DNA of 64,000 bases, taken from Chloranthus sessilifolius (lineage: Eukaryota; Streptophyta; Magnoliopsida; Chloranthales; Chloranthaceae). Position 1 is the stretch's first letter; each line of letters opens with the position of its first letter. The stretch is taken from NCBI GenBank assembly GCA_021018995.1, contig CM037588.1, forward strand, positions 141,667,725 to 141,731,724. The letters are read 5' to 3'. The translations under genes were made by a program, and so were the position numbers. Positions 11,543 to 22,595 of the stretch are shown piece by piece. Under the pieces are notes generated by a model. It saw only the letters and a list, made by a program, of their open reading frames with translations, was not told the DNA's origin and did no database searches.

Positions 11543-11942
11543 TGTTAGAAATTTTACGGATCTAGGCTTCAATCACACGATCAAAATATATACCTTTGCA
11601 AGAACACGCGCACCTTGTATTTATTATTGGGTCGCCGCGTTAGCAATCTCGTTGATGAAAAAGATGATCTCTGTCAGATAATCCAAGCCCACGTTACCTC
11701 TCGTCTTCTCTAAGTTTAGTCTCTAGATGGGAATGAGCTAGGGTTAGAGGAAGAGGGGACGGTGGTCTCCTTATATAGCCACCTCTCTTTCCTAACCCAT
11801 CAAGGAAAGAAAGTGGAGACATATCACTTATATTAGGAAACTACTTTCTATCACCTCGAGATACGTGTGGTCAAAGGTCCAACCCATTTTTTAATGAAAA
11901 ACTCAAAGATGGATTAAGGTGTTGACCACAAAAAATCCAACA
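11543..11942 (-). repeat. Copia 5' LTR
   Basis: 400 bp, about 94-95% identical by eye to 7732-8131. The tRNA-Met primer-binding site complement (GCTCTGATACCA) lies immediately to its left on the plus strand. Confidence 0.9.
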
Positions 11943-12133
11943 TTGCTTGTTGGTGCATTCAAGATGACGAGAATCATAGGCCATCAATGGGGCAGGTTGT
12001 TCAATTTCTGGAGGGAACATGTGAAGTTGAAATGCCCCCTTTTCCAAGGTGTCTCCAAATGATTCAAGGGAAGCACTGCACAGAATACTTCACAGCATTC
12101 TCATCTGATCAAAGCTCTCTAGATAAAGCTTAG
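11943..12133 (+). pseudogene. G-type lectin receptor-like kinase, C-terminus (part 2)
   Basis: Continues part 1 across the Copia insertion. WCIQDDENHRPSMGQVVQFL is the conserved end of the kinase domain in this family (usually WCIQD, R-PSM, VVQMLEG). It is followed by a C-terminal tail and a stop at 12131-12133. The split codon context (GTTGCT before the insertion, TTGCTTGTTGG after) shows where the gene was cut. See part 1 for the inactivating changes. Confidence 0.85.
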
Positions 12134-12262
12134 TGATTGTTTCGATGACTGAGGACAGCCTTTCGTTGTTCACAGACCATTTCCAGTGTAATCCTTCATC
12201 GAGCTTATAGTAGCAGTTTAGAATATGGACAAAGGTACCCTAGTATTATGGTCAAGGTAAAT

Positions 12263-12590
12263 TACATGGTCCCATGCTCATTCCCTGCGACATGGCATCG
12301 ATCACATGATCGGGTCAAATGTGGATGAGAGTGGAGGTGATCACATCCGTTGAACAAATAATATAGTTGCACGGCCAACAACCACAACCTAGAGGGAAAA
12401 TCAATAGTGAAACCATTTTTAGTTTTATTCATTTTCTGCACAGTTGAAACCATTGATTGTTCAGATATAATTTTTGTCTAGGTATTTATCAATGGTCTTA
12501 ATCCCCATGACACTTATCCATATGGCCCCATTATTGTGATCGGGTGCTATGTGGCAGCCAAACAGCATGGGACTAGGAAATGGTCCATAA
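12263..12590. mobile_element. Small MITE-like inverted repeat
   Basis: GGTCCCATGCTC at 12269 onward, with GACATGGCATCGATCACATGATC downstream in shorter matching blocks, is mirrored in inverted orientation at about 12500-12583 (reverse complement AGTCCCATGCTG, CCACATAGCACCCGATCACA). Arms of about 70-80 bp at about 70% identity. There is no coding sequence. It lies in the former 3' flank of the kinase gene, next to the hAT insertion. Confidence 0.5.
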
Positions 12591-12611
12591 GACTAGGGAC
12601 TGTTGTCAAGA

Positions 12612-12745
12612 GCGACCACATATGCGATTATGCGATCGCATATGCGGTCCTCAAAGTATAAATCGCATATGCCATCATGGCATATGCGATTTTGAGGGTA
12701 TGCGATTTTGAGGGTATGCGATCGCATACTGTTCCAACAATAAAA
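12612..12745. repeat. hAT left subterminal CGCATATGCG array
   Basis: Repeated CGCATATGCG, ATCGCATA and TTTGAGGGTATGCGA copies, the latter twice in tandem at about 12692-12722. These are probable transposase-binding sites, mirrored at the right end. Confidence 0.75.
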
Positions 12746-13671
12746 AATATGACCGTTGGAGCTTATTTGAATTTTTTTGTTTTTATTTTTTAAGCCTCTC
12801 CAAAGCTTATAAATAGGGGGTTCATTTTCCGAATTCATACCACATCCATCCAAATATGATTTATGTCTCTTTGGTCTTTTTTTTTTAGTTTTTAGTGCTT
12901 TCTGCCTCTCTTTCTCTCTCTCTCTCTCTCTCTTTGTTTCTCAAAGCTTTATTGATAATTCCTTTTGCTCTATTTTATAGCTAACTAAGCAAGAAGCTTC
13001 AATCTTCATTGACATTCCTTCATTCTTCAAGTAAAAAGGGAAGAAATCACTTCAAAAATCAAGGATTCAAAGAATTCAAGAGTTATAAATTAATTTATAA
13101 TTCCTAATAAATTTTGTTTGATTATTTTTCCTCCTTATTACACCTCATTTTTTTTATTTTTTAGTGTGGTCTCCACCCACTTCTTTAAATTATATTGTCA
13201 TTATATCTACGTCATCGAACAACACTCTTAGGCCGGCAAATTCAACCGATCCGGGTTGGAAATATGGATGTTACAAGAGTGTAACAAAAAACTAAGTTCC
13301 AATGAACCCTATGCCCCTATGTAAGCATGAGGGGAATAGGGAGACACAAGCAACATCTTGCTTGGCATGTCTAAATGTATCGCCGAACATTCGAAAAGAG
13401 ATCATGGAATGGATAGATAAGACTTCGAGGTTGAAACATAAAGACAAAGTGATTTTACAACAATACTATGATGTTGATGAAGATGAGGAAGAAGAACATG
13501 ATAGATCTACTCCCTCTACGACTCGTAGTGGAGGGAAGACCACCATCCTCTAAAAGAGCACGTGGTGGAAAGAGGAATGGAATAAATAAATTCTTCTCTT
13601 GTAGACAATATCCCGAGGATGTGGTAGATGCTAGGGGTAAGGGCCTCACCCAAAATACTATAGGAAATAGG

Positions 13672-14018
13672 TTTAAAGCTAAGGACCGACCCAATACCAT
13701 TCAATGCATGGCTAAGTGGATGTACCAAGCCAGTATTGCATTCAATATCGTAAAGTTAAAGAGCTTTAAAGTAATGGTTAAAAATCTTGGGCAATTTGGG
13801 CCTGACCTAAAACCTCCCTCGTATTATGAGATAAGACATACATGTAATGGTTAAAGCTAAGGACCAACCAGATACCATTCAATACATGGCTAAGTGGATG
13901 TACCAAATCGATATTGCATTTAATACCGTAAAGTTAAAGAGCTTCAAAGTAATATTTAAAGCTCTTGGGTTGAGACCGACCTAAAACCTCCCTCGTATCA
14001 TGAGATAAGACATACATG
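13672..14018. repeat. Tandem duplication of about 175 bp inside the hAT transposase
   Basis: GCTAAGGACCGACCCAATACC at 13678 and GCTAAGGACCAACCAGATACC at 13857 each start a copy that runs to ATGAGATAAGACATACATGT. The copies are about 88-90% alike by eye. The duplication lies between the BED and DUF659 parts. Confidence 0.85.
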
Positions 14019-15166
14019 TCTTAAAAAGGAGGTAGTCTTCACAAAAACCTTTCTCGAGGGATATTGAGAGGATTAGAAGACATATGGTTACTCACTAATG
14101 ACCGAGGTTTGAATCGATATGGCCGCTATTCAATCATCAACGTTTTGGCAAATGTCCTACTAGAACTATGTTCATTAAATTCGTAGATGCTATGGCTCAT
14201 TCTCACATGACCGAATATCTATTTTTCCTCATAGATGAGGCGATAGAAAAGGATAATGATGTACAATATGTTTTCCAAGTTGTCACGGACAACCCCTCAA
14301 ACTAGGTGGCCGCAGGTAGACTAATATTTGAATGATGACCACACATATATTAGACCTCATGTATGGCCCATTGCTTAGACTTAATCTTAAAGACAAAAGA
14401 AAAATATATATTAAAATCGTAGCTAAGGCTAGGAAGGTATTAGTGTATATGTATAAGCATACACTTCTACTCTAGCACATGTGTAATGCAATTGGGGGTA
14501 ATTTGTAATCTCCCGCCATCACCCATTTTGCTACGGCCTTCTTGACATTATAAAGTATGTATGTTAAAAGAGATGAGCTTAGAAGCTTTGTAACTTCCAC
14601 CCATTGGAAGAATGGAGCTTGGTCAAAGAAGGTCGAAGAAAAGTGGTTAGTACAAACCATCTTAACCAACTCCTTTTGGAGTAATGTTGTCCAATCACTT
14701 AATGACTCAACCAATCGTAGAAGTACTATGATTGCTTGATGGTGATAAGAAGCCTGCTATGGGCTATATCTATAGTTTTGTGGAGAAAGCTATGGAAAAA
14801 ATTAAATCTAATAATATGTACAAATTTCGTCTCTATCAACCCATTATTAACATAATTGAGAAGAGATAGGGTGTCCAAATGATTAAGCCATTGTATTCCA
14901 TCGCATTCCTCCTAAATCTCGTGGTCTATTTCTCTTATCTGAATCAGGAAGTGACGGAAGCAACACATATTAGTAGTTTCCTTGATGTTTTAGAAAAGAT
15001 GGTTCCTGACAAAGGCGAGCAAGATCAGATTAGCAACTCTTTCGACCGATACATGAATGCTCAACGGATGTTCGGAAGAGAAATTGTAGTTCGACAAAGA
15101 GAATCCAAAATACCTAATAAGCAATTTATGATTTATTTCTTATTACATTTCGTTAATACAAATTTG

Positions 15167-15213
15167 TAATTAGATAATTGATATATATATATATATATCA
15201 ATTATCTAATTAA
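15167..15213. repeat. Perfect palindrome with (TA)n core
   Basis: TAATTAGATAATTGATATAT and its exact mirror form a 47-base hairpin, within a probable transposase intron. Confidence 0.9.
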
Positions 15214-16129
15214 TACTATTGTTTGTAGCAGATTGGTGGTTGTTTTATGGAGTGAATTCGGTGACAAAATGCGGATTATTGAAAAAGATGACTGCTAAGG
15301 TTCTTGGCCTTACATGTGCCGCTTCAGCATTTGAATAGATATGGAGCACATTTGAGATGGTAGTTTATTTTTATTTCATTTTTAGTCTCATAATTTTAAT
15401 TTAATTGTTGTTTAAATTTTAATAGGTATTAATATTTATTAAATGTTTCTCTTAAATAGATGCACACGAAGAAGTGGAATAAAATTGAGCAAAAAAAATT
15501 CTGTGATTTGATCTTTGTGCAATACAATCAAAAGTTATGGGTTCATTTCTTAAAAAATCGGGAACATTCAGGATACTATGATCTCTTCTCTCTTGAAGAC
15601 TTGCCATCCGATTCTCCTTGCATGGTTGATGACTCCGATGAGCGAGTCTTTGCTGATAAGGATCTTACGTGAAAGCAAGTGAAAGAGGCCATTTTTTGAG
15701 ATGAGCTTCCTATTGGGCAGAGGAGAAGATCGACAATGGGGATGGTAGCTCAGGCTCATGATCATGCTTGTGTCAACAAGAAGAAGAATACGAGATACAT
15801 GAAGAAATACCAATAGATGATATAGATACCATCTTAGTGAGATCGGATGATGAAGAAACTGATGAGGAAGAACAATATGTTGAAGAAGGAGATGATTCGG
15901 ATGATGAAGGCAATGAAAGTGACGACGATGGTGGAGGTGGAGATGTACCATTGTGGGTTAGAGAGAACTATGTAGAATTTTTGGCCAGTACACAATATCA
16001 TTAGGAAGTAGGAACAAATGTTAAGATAATTTTTTTATATTTATTTATTACTTTAGAATATATAAAATATTTTAAATAGTTATAAAGAAAATAAAATTAT
16101 CTTTTATTTTCTTAGTTTTGTGGGTTGGT

Positions 16130-17020
16130 TTTTAGGCAATAGATGTTCTCATTTATTTGTATGCAAATGAATAGTCTCACATTGCTAAATATAAGAGTGG
16201 TCCAATGCTATATATAGAACCTTTCACCTTCTATTATTATTTGACAATAAGCAGAGAAGAGTGTGCCTAGCGGTGAGCTGTCACATTCGTGTTCGTGCAC
16301 GCACGCATGTGCGTGGCGATTGGAGTTTAGGCGCAGTGGTGCTTTAGGAGCACGCACATTGTACTTCGCATCATTGCAAGAAGAGGTTTGACTTTTTGAC
16401 TATATAGATCCAACAATCAGATTATTCATGAGCCGGTCGAGCCTAATGGACCACTAATCAGTGGGTCAATTCAATTCTATAGGGCCAAATGAATTAGTCA
16501 AATATTGACCATTGGACCTAATCGTTTCATAATCGCTTATAAAGGTGCGCAATTGTTCGAATTTGAATTCAAAATGGTGCAACCTTTGATATAGCCGTTG
16601 GATAAAGCGATTGAGATCTCTAAGAGATCTTAGTCATCCAAAATATGACTGTTGGTCTAACAGCCATATTGAAAAGGCACTTGAGATCTATATACGGCGA
16701 TCTCTGGATGGAATTTTAGACGCTTTGAAATCCATCGATTTCCTTGCATATAGATTTGAGAAATCTCTTGCTTTCTCCTTTTAGCTAGTACTTCATCGGA
16801 TTTTTTCTGGGGCGATCCTCTATTGTTGCAAAGTAACAGATCACATCCAAGAGATTGGGCTCATTGTATCTTGAAAACGTCTCGCTGGAACGTTTTGCAC
16901 CCTTGAGGATATACTCGAGTAGGGAGCGAATAGCATTTTAAAGATAACGATTATGTGCCTCGAGTCCAATTTCTCTTACCCATTTAATCATTTTCGGATT
17001 TCAGTTCCTACAATTTTCTA
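16130..17020 (+). mobile_element. Possible solo LTR or LTR fragment (Copia-like)
   Basis: The sequence between the hAT coding part and its right end reads like a plant LTR: TGTTCTCATT near the start, ATAGTCTCACATTGCTAAA, GTGCTATATATAG-type TATA context (GCTATATATAGAACC at about 16209), ACTCGAGTAGGGAGCGAATA near 16913, and an end near CCTACAATTTTCTAACA at 17003-17019. The pairing LTR is absent. It could instead be hAT 3' sequence. Confidence 0.4.
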
Positions 17021-17277
17021 ACAATTTTTACTTAATATATTTCTTCTTTTGTCTTTTCCTTCTTTTTTGTATGTTCTATGTTCATTTTTGTACTATTTTT
17101 TTTAACATCAATGAAATTTATATTTTCCCTTCAAACTTATGGATTATCTACTTATATTATATATTTTCATTCCGTATTCTAAATACTACAAAATTAATAG
17201 AACACAAAAATTAACACAAAACATATATTATACACTTTTAGAAATTTTTTGGGATTTTTGAAAAAAAAAAAGTGTTA

Positions 17278-17345
17278 TGCCATCGCGCAATCACATATGC
17301 GATGGCACTATGCCATCACAGAGCATCGCATATGCGGTTTGACGA
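17278..17345. repeat. hAT right subterminal motif array
   Basis: CACATATGCGATGG, GCCATCGCGCAATC and CATCGCATATGCGG, mirror-related to the left array. Confidence 0.75.
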
Positions 17346-17435
17346 CATTGGGACTAGGAAACCTTTATCTTTAGATGGTTTATGTTTATGTTTACTTATA
17401 GTCTGTGTGTTTTGTAGTCATAAAAGAGTTATTGA

Positions 17436-19485
17436 TGTGATAACCCAGATTTCAGGTCATTGAAACCCAGGCCATCATCACAACCCTTGAGGCCATGCCC
17501 CATATGCCTGCACAGGACATTGGTATATCCAAGCAATAATAAAGCAAAATAAAGCATAAGAACTGAATCGAACTAAATTACCAGTTCTTTATATAACTAT
17601 CAAAATAATAAATCTAAAAGATGGTTCTACTCTCATGCCAACACATGAGCAAAAGAACCCACCCAAACTATCAGTGACGACACAACAGTCACCCTGGATG
17701 GTTCGCCAAAAGAATATATCATTGTTTAATTACATTTTCTCAAATATAGCTTGACATGCCAAGCCGTAAAGTACTCTCTCAAAACTAAATCAAAGTATGC
17801 ACGGATCCTCTAGAAGAAGTCCTCGAGAAGGGGCTCCAAATCCTCCCCAGGTACGTAATCCGAATCCTCCAGATCTACGCCTCCTGAAGTAGCAGCAGCC
17901 GCAAGCACAGGACCTGTGACGTATAGTCTAAAGGGTGAGCTACATCATAGCCAAATAGGGAAACAACTGAATGAACATATATATTAATCTCTCACATATA
18001 TTCCATGATATTTAGCAGCATGATGTATCAATGAATTAGCTGAAAAAATAATTTAAATGACTGAAAAGATACACTGGATGTTCTTGTTACTTTACATGTG
18101 TTCATTTGTTCTCAACTTGCTCATATAAGACAATGATTTGGCCTAAAGACTTAAATCATAACTTAAATATTCCTCGACTTACTATAGCATCGAGCACCCG
18201 ATGGAATACCTTCCATCGTCGTCTAATTAGACAATTTTTATATCCCTTTTCATTCATTCAATACTACCTAGGTCCCTTTTTCATAGGCGACGAGGTTTAA
18301 TTTTCATACATACATCCCTGGGATGTGCAACTAGTGTACGGATTGGCCGCCGTACCGGTCACGGATATTCTGTCGAGTCAGTCATGGGTATCCCGCCACG
18401 TCAGTGGGGTATTCTCCAAACCTTAAATATCAAAAGTATACTACATATAGTTATTCACCGTGTGATTGTGCTAAATATTTTATATTAGGCCTTATCAATT
18501 CTTATTCACTTTGGTTTATATTTTCACATATATCCCTGGGATATCCAATTCAATGCATCACACAGATGCCCTTATTACATTCACATCCCCTGGGGATGTC
18601 ACATACTCATTTTCTTATTTAGTATTCACACACACACCCTTAAGATTCACATTTTCGATGTATAAGTATTCATTTTTATATCACTACATATATGCTCTTG
18701 CTATTAAAATACATGTTCAAGGTGTTCCCTATCTCACACGTTTTAATTCTCAAGCGTCAAGGTCCAATGCATTTCCCAAGCTCACACTCACTTGTATGAC
18801 CTATGGTACATCATAGCATAAGCAAGACATCAAGAAAGATGCATAAGAAAAGGTACAAGACCCTCCTAGAACCTCAAAGTCCAAAGCAAAAGCCAACAAA
18901 AACTATCCAAATCAATTAATCAATATCCAAAATCGATTAATCAAATTCCCAAAATCGATTAATTGATCCCAAATCGATTAATCAAAAATCCAAAATCGAT
19001 TGATCGATTTTCAGATCGATCAATCAGTTTTCTCAGGCTCTTGATTTTCCAGCTACTGGGAGTGCACAGATGATTAATCGATTTTAAATCGATTAATCAA
19101 AATCCAAAATCGATTGATCGATTTTCTAATCGATCAATCGGTTTCGGGCATTCTTGCCTAGCATACTTCTAAGTCAAAATTGATTAATCGATTTGGTCAG
19201 AAATTCAGTCCTTTGCGGGCATTTCTTTCAGTTTTTTTCCTTACCATTTCTCATTCATTTCTCCCTATTTAATTCAGCATTTAATCCACAATTTAATGCA
19301 TAATAACATGCCTATAGAATTTCTAATAGAACTCACCTCAAATCAATCTCTTTATTGATTAAATGGCTTGATTTATGGGCTAGGGCTCCAAGCTTCGACT
19401 CCCACGAACTCCAATGCGTCATATCCGGAGTAATTGCTCAAGCCCGTCCTCATATTCGGAATCCACACAACCTTTCTAGCATTTA

Positions 19486-19521
<36 letters not shown>

Positions 19522-19789
19522 ATAACTCTACACCAACCTAAATTAAAGAGAAATAACTCTCTTAAGTCATTTGTTCCTTTTAACTCTCTCTTACTTTGGT
19601 GTAATGCACATACACCAAAGATAAGTGTATATAATCCCTAACAAGATCCTACGCTATGCATACATGCTTATTAACATCAACCTAGTTGAATCATAGTCAT
19701 CGAGTTGACTTTCACTTGGTCAAACCTATGACCAGTCGGGCACGCATCTTGAGGACACTGTTCAAAGCTTAAATTTTGGGGATGTTACA
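17436..19789 (-). repeat. Element D 3' LTR (2.35 kb)
   Basis: On the plus strand it opens TGTGATAACCCAGATTT and ends GGGGATGTTACA; on the minus strand this is TGTAACATCCCC...TATCACA. It carries blocks shared with the LTRs of A, B and C: a GGGTGAGCTACATCA block near 17930, TACCGGTCACGGATATTC near 18352, and CCCGCCACGTCAGTGGGG near 18390. It also holds the AATCGATTAATCGATT array (18915-19195) and a (TC)n run at 19485-19519. An inverted copy lies at 22006-24320. Confidence 0.8.
18915..19195. repeat. AATCGATTAATCGATT palindrome array (D, LTR copy)
   Basis: About a dozen copies or near-copies of AATCGATTAATCGATT, or the GATTGATCGATTTT variant, spaced by 5-30 bases of unrelated sequence. AATCGATTAATCGATT is a perfect palindrome. 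Confidence 0.9.
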
Positions 19790-20096
19790 TTCTCTCCACC
19801 TTGGGAATTTTCATCCTCGAAAATGTACCCAAAGGCTTCCCTGTGGAATACCCACACACATTGACAGACGTAGTTTCAATCAAAAAATAATTTTGAGTAA
19901 ACAAGTACAAGCCAAAATAATTTACGAATCGAAATTGAATTTGCATGCTATATAGCAGTTACCTGCGCCCAAAATAAGTACAATTCCAAAAAGTAATGGC
20001 ATCCATGCCAGATAGTTCCATACATAATATTTTCAAAAATAATTACAATCCTCAAAAAGTAATTATAATTCAAAAAGAAATGCCACAAGCGAACCA

Positions 20097-21555
20097 TCAC
20101 ACAGTCTCATCCCCTGGCTGGTCCTCATCGTCAGTCACGCATGTACCAGAGCCCGAAGCATCAGGAGCCCATGTCTGTGCCACCGTGATGCGCTGCTGGT
20201 AATCGGTGGGATACATGAACTGCATGGTCTGGTGTAGCAGTGCCTCATGAAAGTCCAGCTTGTAGTCCATGCGAGTGCTGGTCTCCTCCATACATCGATG
20301 GTGCTCCAGCATCTGGCGATTGTTCTTTGCCATGAGGGCGAGAACATCGTCAATGGTACGAGACGCAGGGGCCTGAGATGCCCGCCTCCGGAGAGCTCGA
20401 GCATAAGTAGTGGGAGTGGACTATGAAGGACCGGTAGGTGGTACAAGAGGATGCTCCTCAGGTGGTACCGCGTCATGAGGCTGCTCCCCTGCTGCGTGGT
20501 CCTATGGCTATACAACAGTCCGCCGCCTCGCCAGGGTCCCGCGATGGTGGTTAAAGGCGTCCACAAGCTGTGTGGCCCCTCAACCAGTCGAGCCTTTTTC
20601 AATATTCTGTAGCTGCGGCCCCACGTAGCAATGGAATAATGTTTCACGTGGTTGGTGGCCTTGTATTCGACAGGAGAAATCACATACTCTGGGGCATCAG
20701 AGTAGTACTCTAACATACTTGAAATCAGTCGAGCGTAAGGCATACGCTCCTTGGGTTTCAAAGGGCCCTTCATCATTTTCCCCTTGATGTATATCATACC
20801 CTCAAATAGTATCTTGGTAGCGTCAAACCAACAGTCGCGGTATGCTGCGTATAAGGCCTATTGGACCAACTCTACATGCTCAGTGTTGTGGCGCATAGGG
20901 TAAAGATTACACTTGATTATTGAATCAAACATCCACATGTAAGGAGGTAAGTTGACCCTCCGTATAGATTTGCTGGATCCCTTGTTTCCCCTCGTTAATT
21001 TCGTTCTAATTTCCTCATAATCGATGAGCTGTGGGAAAGGGGGTAAAAGGTTGGTCTCGGGCACATGGGTTAAGTAACACTCCAAAGACTCATGGATGTG
21101 GCGTAGGGTAAATAGGTATTTACGACCATCTATCTCGATTGTAACGGTGTCATCTATGCGACCATTTTGTAGGGTTTGGTAGAACCACCTAACGAGTCTA
21201 GGGTAGTAGTAATCGTGTAAAGGTTTCAAAAGGTTACCGAGACCTGCATTTAAGAGGTATTGTCAGGCCCATCTTATTTCATCCTCAACCTCGGGATCAG
21301 TAAACAAGGCCTCATCGATAATGTATTCATATTCAAACTCTTTTGGTGCCCACCATTCATTTGGTTGGGGCAAATTTTTGGGTTGTGGGGGCGATGATTC
21401 GCGTGATGATGCGTTCGTTGAGTATGATGAATCTGATGATGGTGATGATGATGATCAAGGTGTAGGTGGTGGTGGCATGGCATTTTTATGCCGAACCGGT
21501 AGCTTGGAAGTAGCTTGCTTCGAAGCTAACCTAGTTTTAGGTGGCATTGTGGGTT
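20097..21555 (-). pseudogene. Accessory (third) ORF of element D, remnant
   Basis: Sense ORF remnant between where pol would lie and the 3' LTR. It starts near 21547 with MPPKTRLASKQ, then a WW-K motif near 21340. Later segments include PRLVRWFYQTLQNGRI, a VTIEIDGRKYLFTLRHI segment at 21090-21160, RVNLPPYMWMFDSIIKCNLY near 20915-20975, and a C-terminal helical part ending DYQQRITVAQ and an acidic DDEDQPGDE tail near 20100. The order and spacing match the third ORFs of A (30090-31363) and B (37594-38993). From memory the core resembles the 'putative plant transposon protein' domain seen in many plant LTR elements. Function unknown. Broken, with several breaks. Confidence 0.65.
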
Positions 21556-21784
21556 TAACTAAGAAGATTTTCAAAAACAAGGGCTGTGATGATTCAAATT
21601 GAAAGGAAAACGAAGAACTAGGGTTTACCTTGCGTGTTCGATCCAAACGGGTGCAATTTGATTCGAATACAATCCCCCTAAAGCCCCTAAATGATTGCAG
21701 GTTTGCTAGCCAATGGAGGAGAAAAATGGTGCCCAAAAGGAAAAAGTAAGTTTGAATTTCGAATGGGACAAAAATCTTAAAACT

Positions 21785-22004
21785 GGCTTACATAGGCAAA
21801 AATCGATTGATCGATTTTTTTATAACTTATCCTCAGCTGCGCGAAATCAATTGATCGATTTTCAAAATCGATTAATCGAATTAAACTCGATTAATTAAAA
21901 TTTACTGCTATTAAATTTCTAGGTTCTGCATCTCACTGGTGTGTGCCAGTCGTTCGATCGAACGAAATCAATTAATCAAAATCCAAAGTCGATTGATCGA
22001 TTTT
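21785..22004. repeat. AATCGATTAATCGATT palindrome array (D, upstream of third ORF)
   Basis: AAATCGATTGATCGATTTTT at about 21799, CAATTGATCGATTTTC and AAATCGATTAATCGAATT near 21850-21885, and AGTCGATTGATCGATTTTC near 21987. It is the same motif as in the D LTR, lying about 240-450 bases upstream of the third-ORF start on the minus strand. Confidence 0.85.
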
Positions 22005-22259
22005 CAAATTTGGGCTTTGAACAGTGTCCTCGGGATGCGTGCCCGACTGGTCGTAGGTTTGATCAAGTGAAAGTCCACTCGATGACTATGATTAAATAGG
22101 TTGATGTTAATAAGCACGTATGCGTAGCGTAGGATCTTGTTAGGGATTATATACACCTATCTTTGGTGTATGTGCTTTACACCAAAGTTAGAGAGAGTTA
22201 AAAGGAACAAATGACTTAAGAGAGTTATTTCTCTTTAATTTAGGTTGGTGTAGAGCTAT

Positions 22260-22264
<5 letters not shown>

Positions 22265-22294
<30 letters not shown>
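22265..22294. repeat. (GA)n microsatellite
   Basis: About 14 GA units, mirroring the (TC)n at 19485-19519 in the other D LTR. Confidence 0.9.
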
Positions 22295-22295
<1 letters not shown>

Positions 22296-22595
22296 AGAGA
22301 TGGAGTAAATGCTAGAGAGGTTGTGTGGATTCCGAATTTGAGGATGGGCTTGAGCACTTACTCCGGATACAATGCATTAGAGTTCGTGGGAGTCGGAGCT
22401 AGGAGCCCTAGCCCATAAATCAAGCCATTTAATCAATCAAGAGATTGATTTGAGGTGAGTTCTATTAGAAATTCTATAGGCATGTTATTGTGCATTAAAT
22501 TATGGATTAAATGCTAAATTAAATAGGGAGAAATGAATGAGAAATGATAAGGAAGAAAACTAGAAGAAATGCCGGCAAAGAGTTGGATTTCTGAC

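Larger units (their letters stand above)
7732..11942 (-). mobile_element. Ty1/Copia LTR element showing gag only (TR-GAG-like)
   Basis: Two 400-bp LTRs at 7732-8131 and 11543-11942 begin TGTTAG and end CCAACA on the plus strand. A primer-binding site complementary to initiator tRNA-Met (TGGTATCAGAGC on the minus strand, at about 11529-11540) and a polypurine tract beside the left LTR (CCAAGTAGGAGAA on the minus strand) put the element on the minus strand. TTGCT occurs at both flanks as a target-site duplication. The only coding part seen is gag. It lies inside the receptor kinase gene. The LTRs differ at about 22 of 400 positions by eye (5-6%), suggesting an age of a few million years. The element is broken. 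Confidence 0.85.
13225..16003 (+). pseudogene. hAT transposase, decayed
   Basis: Cut-and-paste transposase. In order: a BED-zinc-finger-like start (DPGWKYG near 13250, then VSPNIRKEIMEWIDK near 13375-13420) whose cysteine/histidine set is no longer complete; an acidic linker (DEDEEEEHD); a DUF659/RNase-H-like core with VFQVVTDNPSN and VAAGRLIFE near 14270-14335 and MAHCLDLIL near 14362; a VKRDELRSFVTSTHW segment near 14560; FLLNLVVYFSYL near 14905; and the C-terminal dimerisation domain (KVLGLTCAASAFE near 15298, HTKKWNKIEQKKFCDLIFVQYN near 15463-15530). A GT-AG intron is likely at about 15360-15459 and another at about 15166-15231. Stops occur in the core (near 14060-14110, 14305, 14335) and near 15338. 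A 177-bp segment is duplicated in tandem. A strongly acidic tail ends near 16003. Inactive. Confidence 0.75.
12601..17347 (+). mobile_element. hAT-superfamily DNA transposon, decayed
   Basis: Terminal inverted repeats: TGTTGTCAAGAGCGACCACA at 12601 against TGTCGTCAAACCGCATATGC read inward from 17347. Flanking TAGGGAC and TTGGGAC look like a slightly changed target duplication (hAT makes 8 bp). Both ends carry clustered copies of CGCATATGCG, a subterminal motif array typical of hAT elements. A degraded transposase with BED, DUF659 and hAT dimerisation parts lies between. Total length is about 4.75 kb. Confidence 0.8.
17436..22005 (-). mobile_element. Gypsy element D remnant: 3' LTR plus accessory ORF region
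   Basis: Part of a Ty3/Gypsy element on the minus strand. It shows a 3' LTR (17436-19789), a polypurine tract beside it (AAGGTGGAGAGAA on the minus strand, complement 19790-19802), a post-pol accessory ORF remnant (20097-21555) and a palindrome array upstream of that ORF (21785-22004). No gag or pol is visible. The third ORF and the LTR blocks tie it to elements A and B. It ends where an inverted copy of its own LTR family begins. Broken. Confidence 0.75.

Noticed and set aside
15568-15951. A His/Leu-rich protein on the minus strand
   Set aside because: It is the antisense of the acidic tail of the hAT transposase region.
21274-21483. A His-rich protein
   Set aside because: A low-complexity frame within the third-ORF remnant of element D; no other support.
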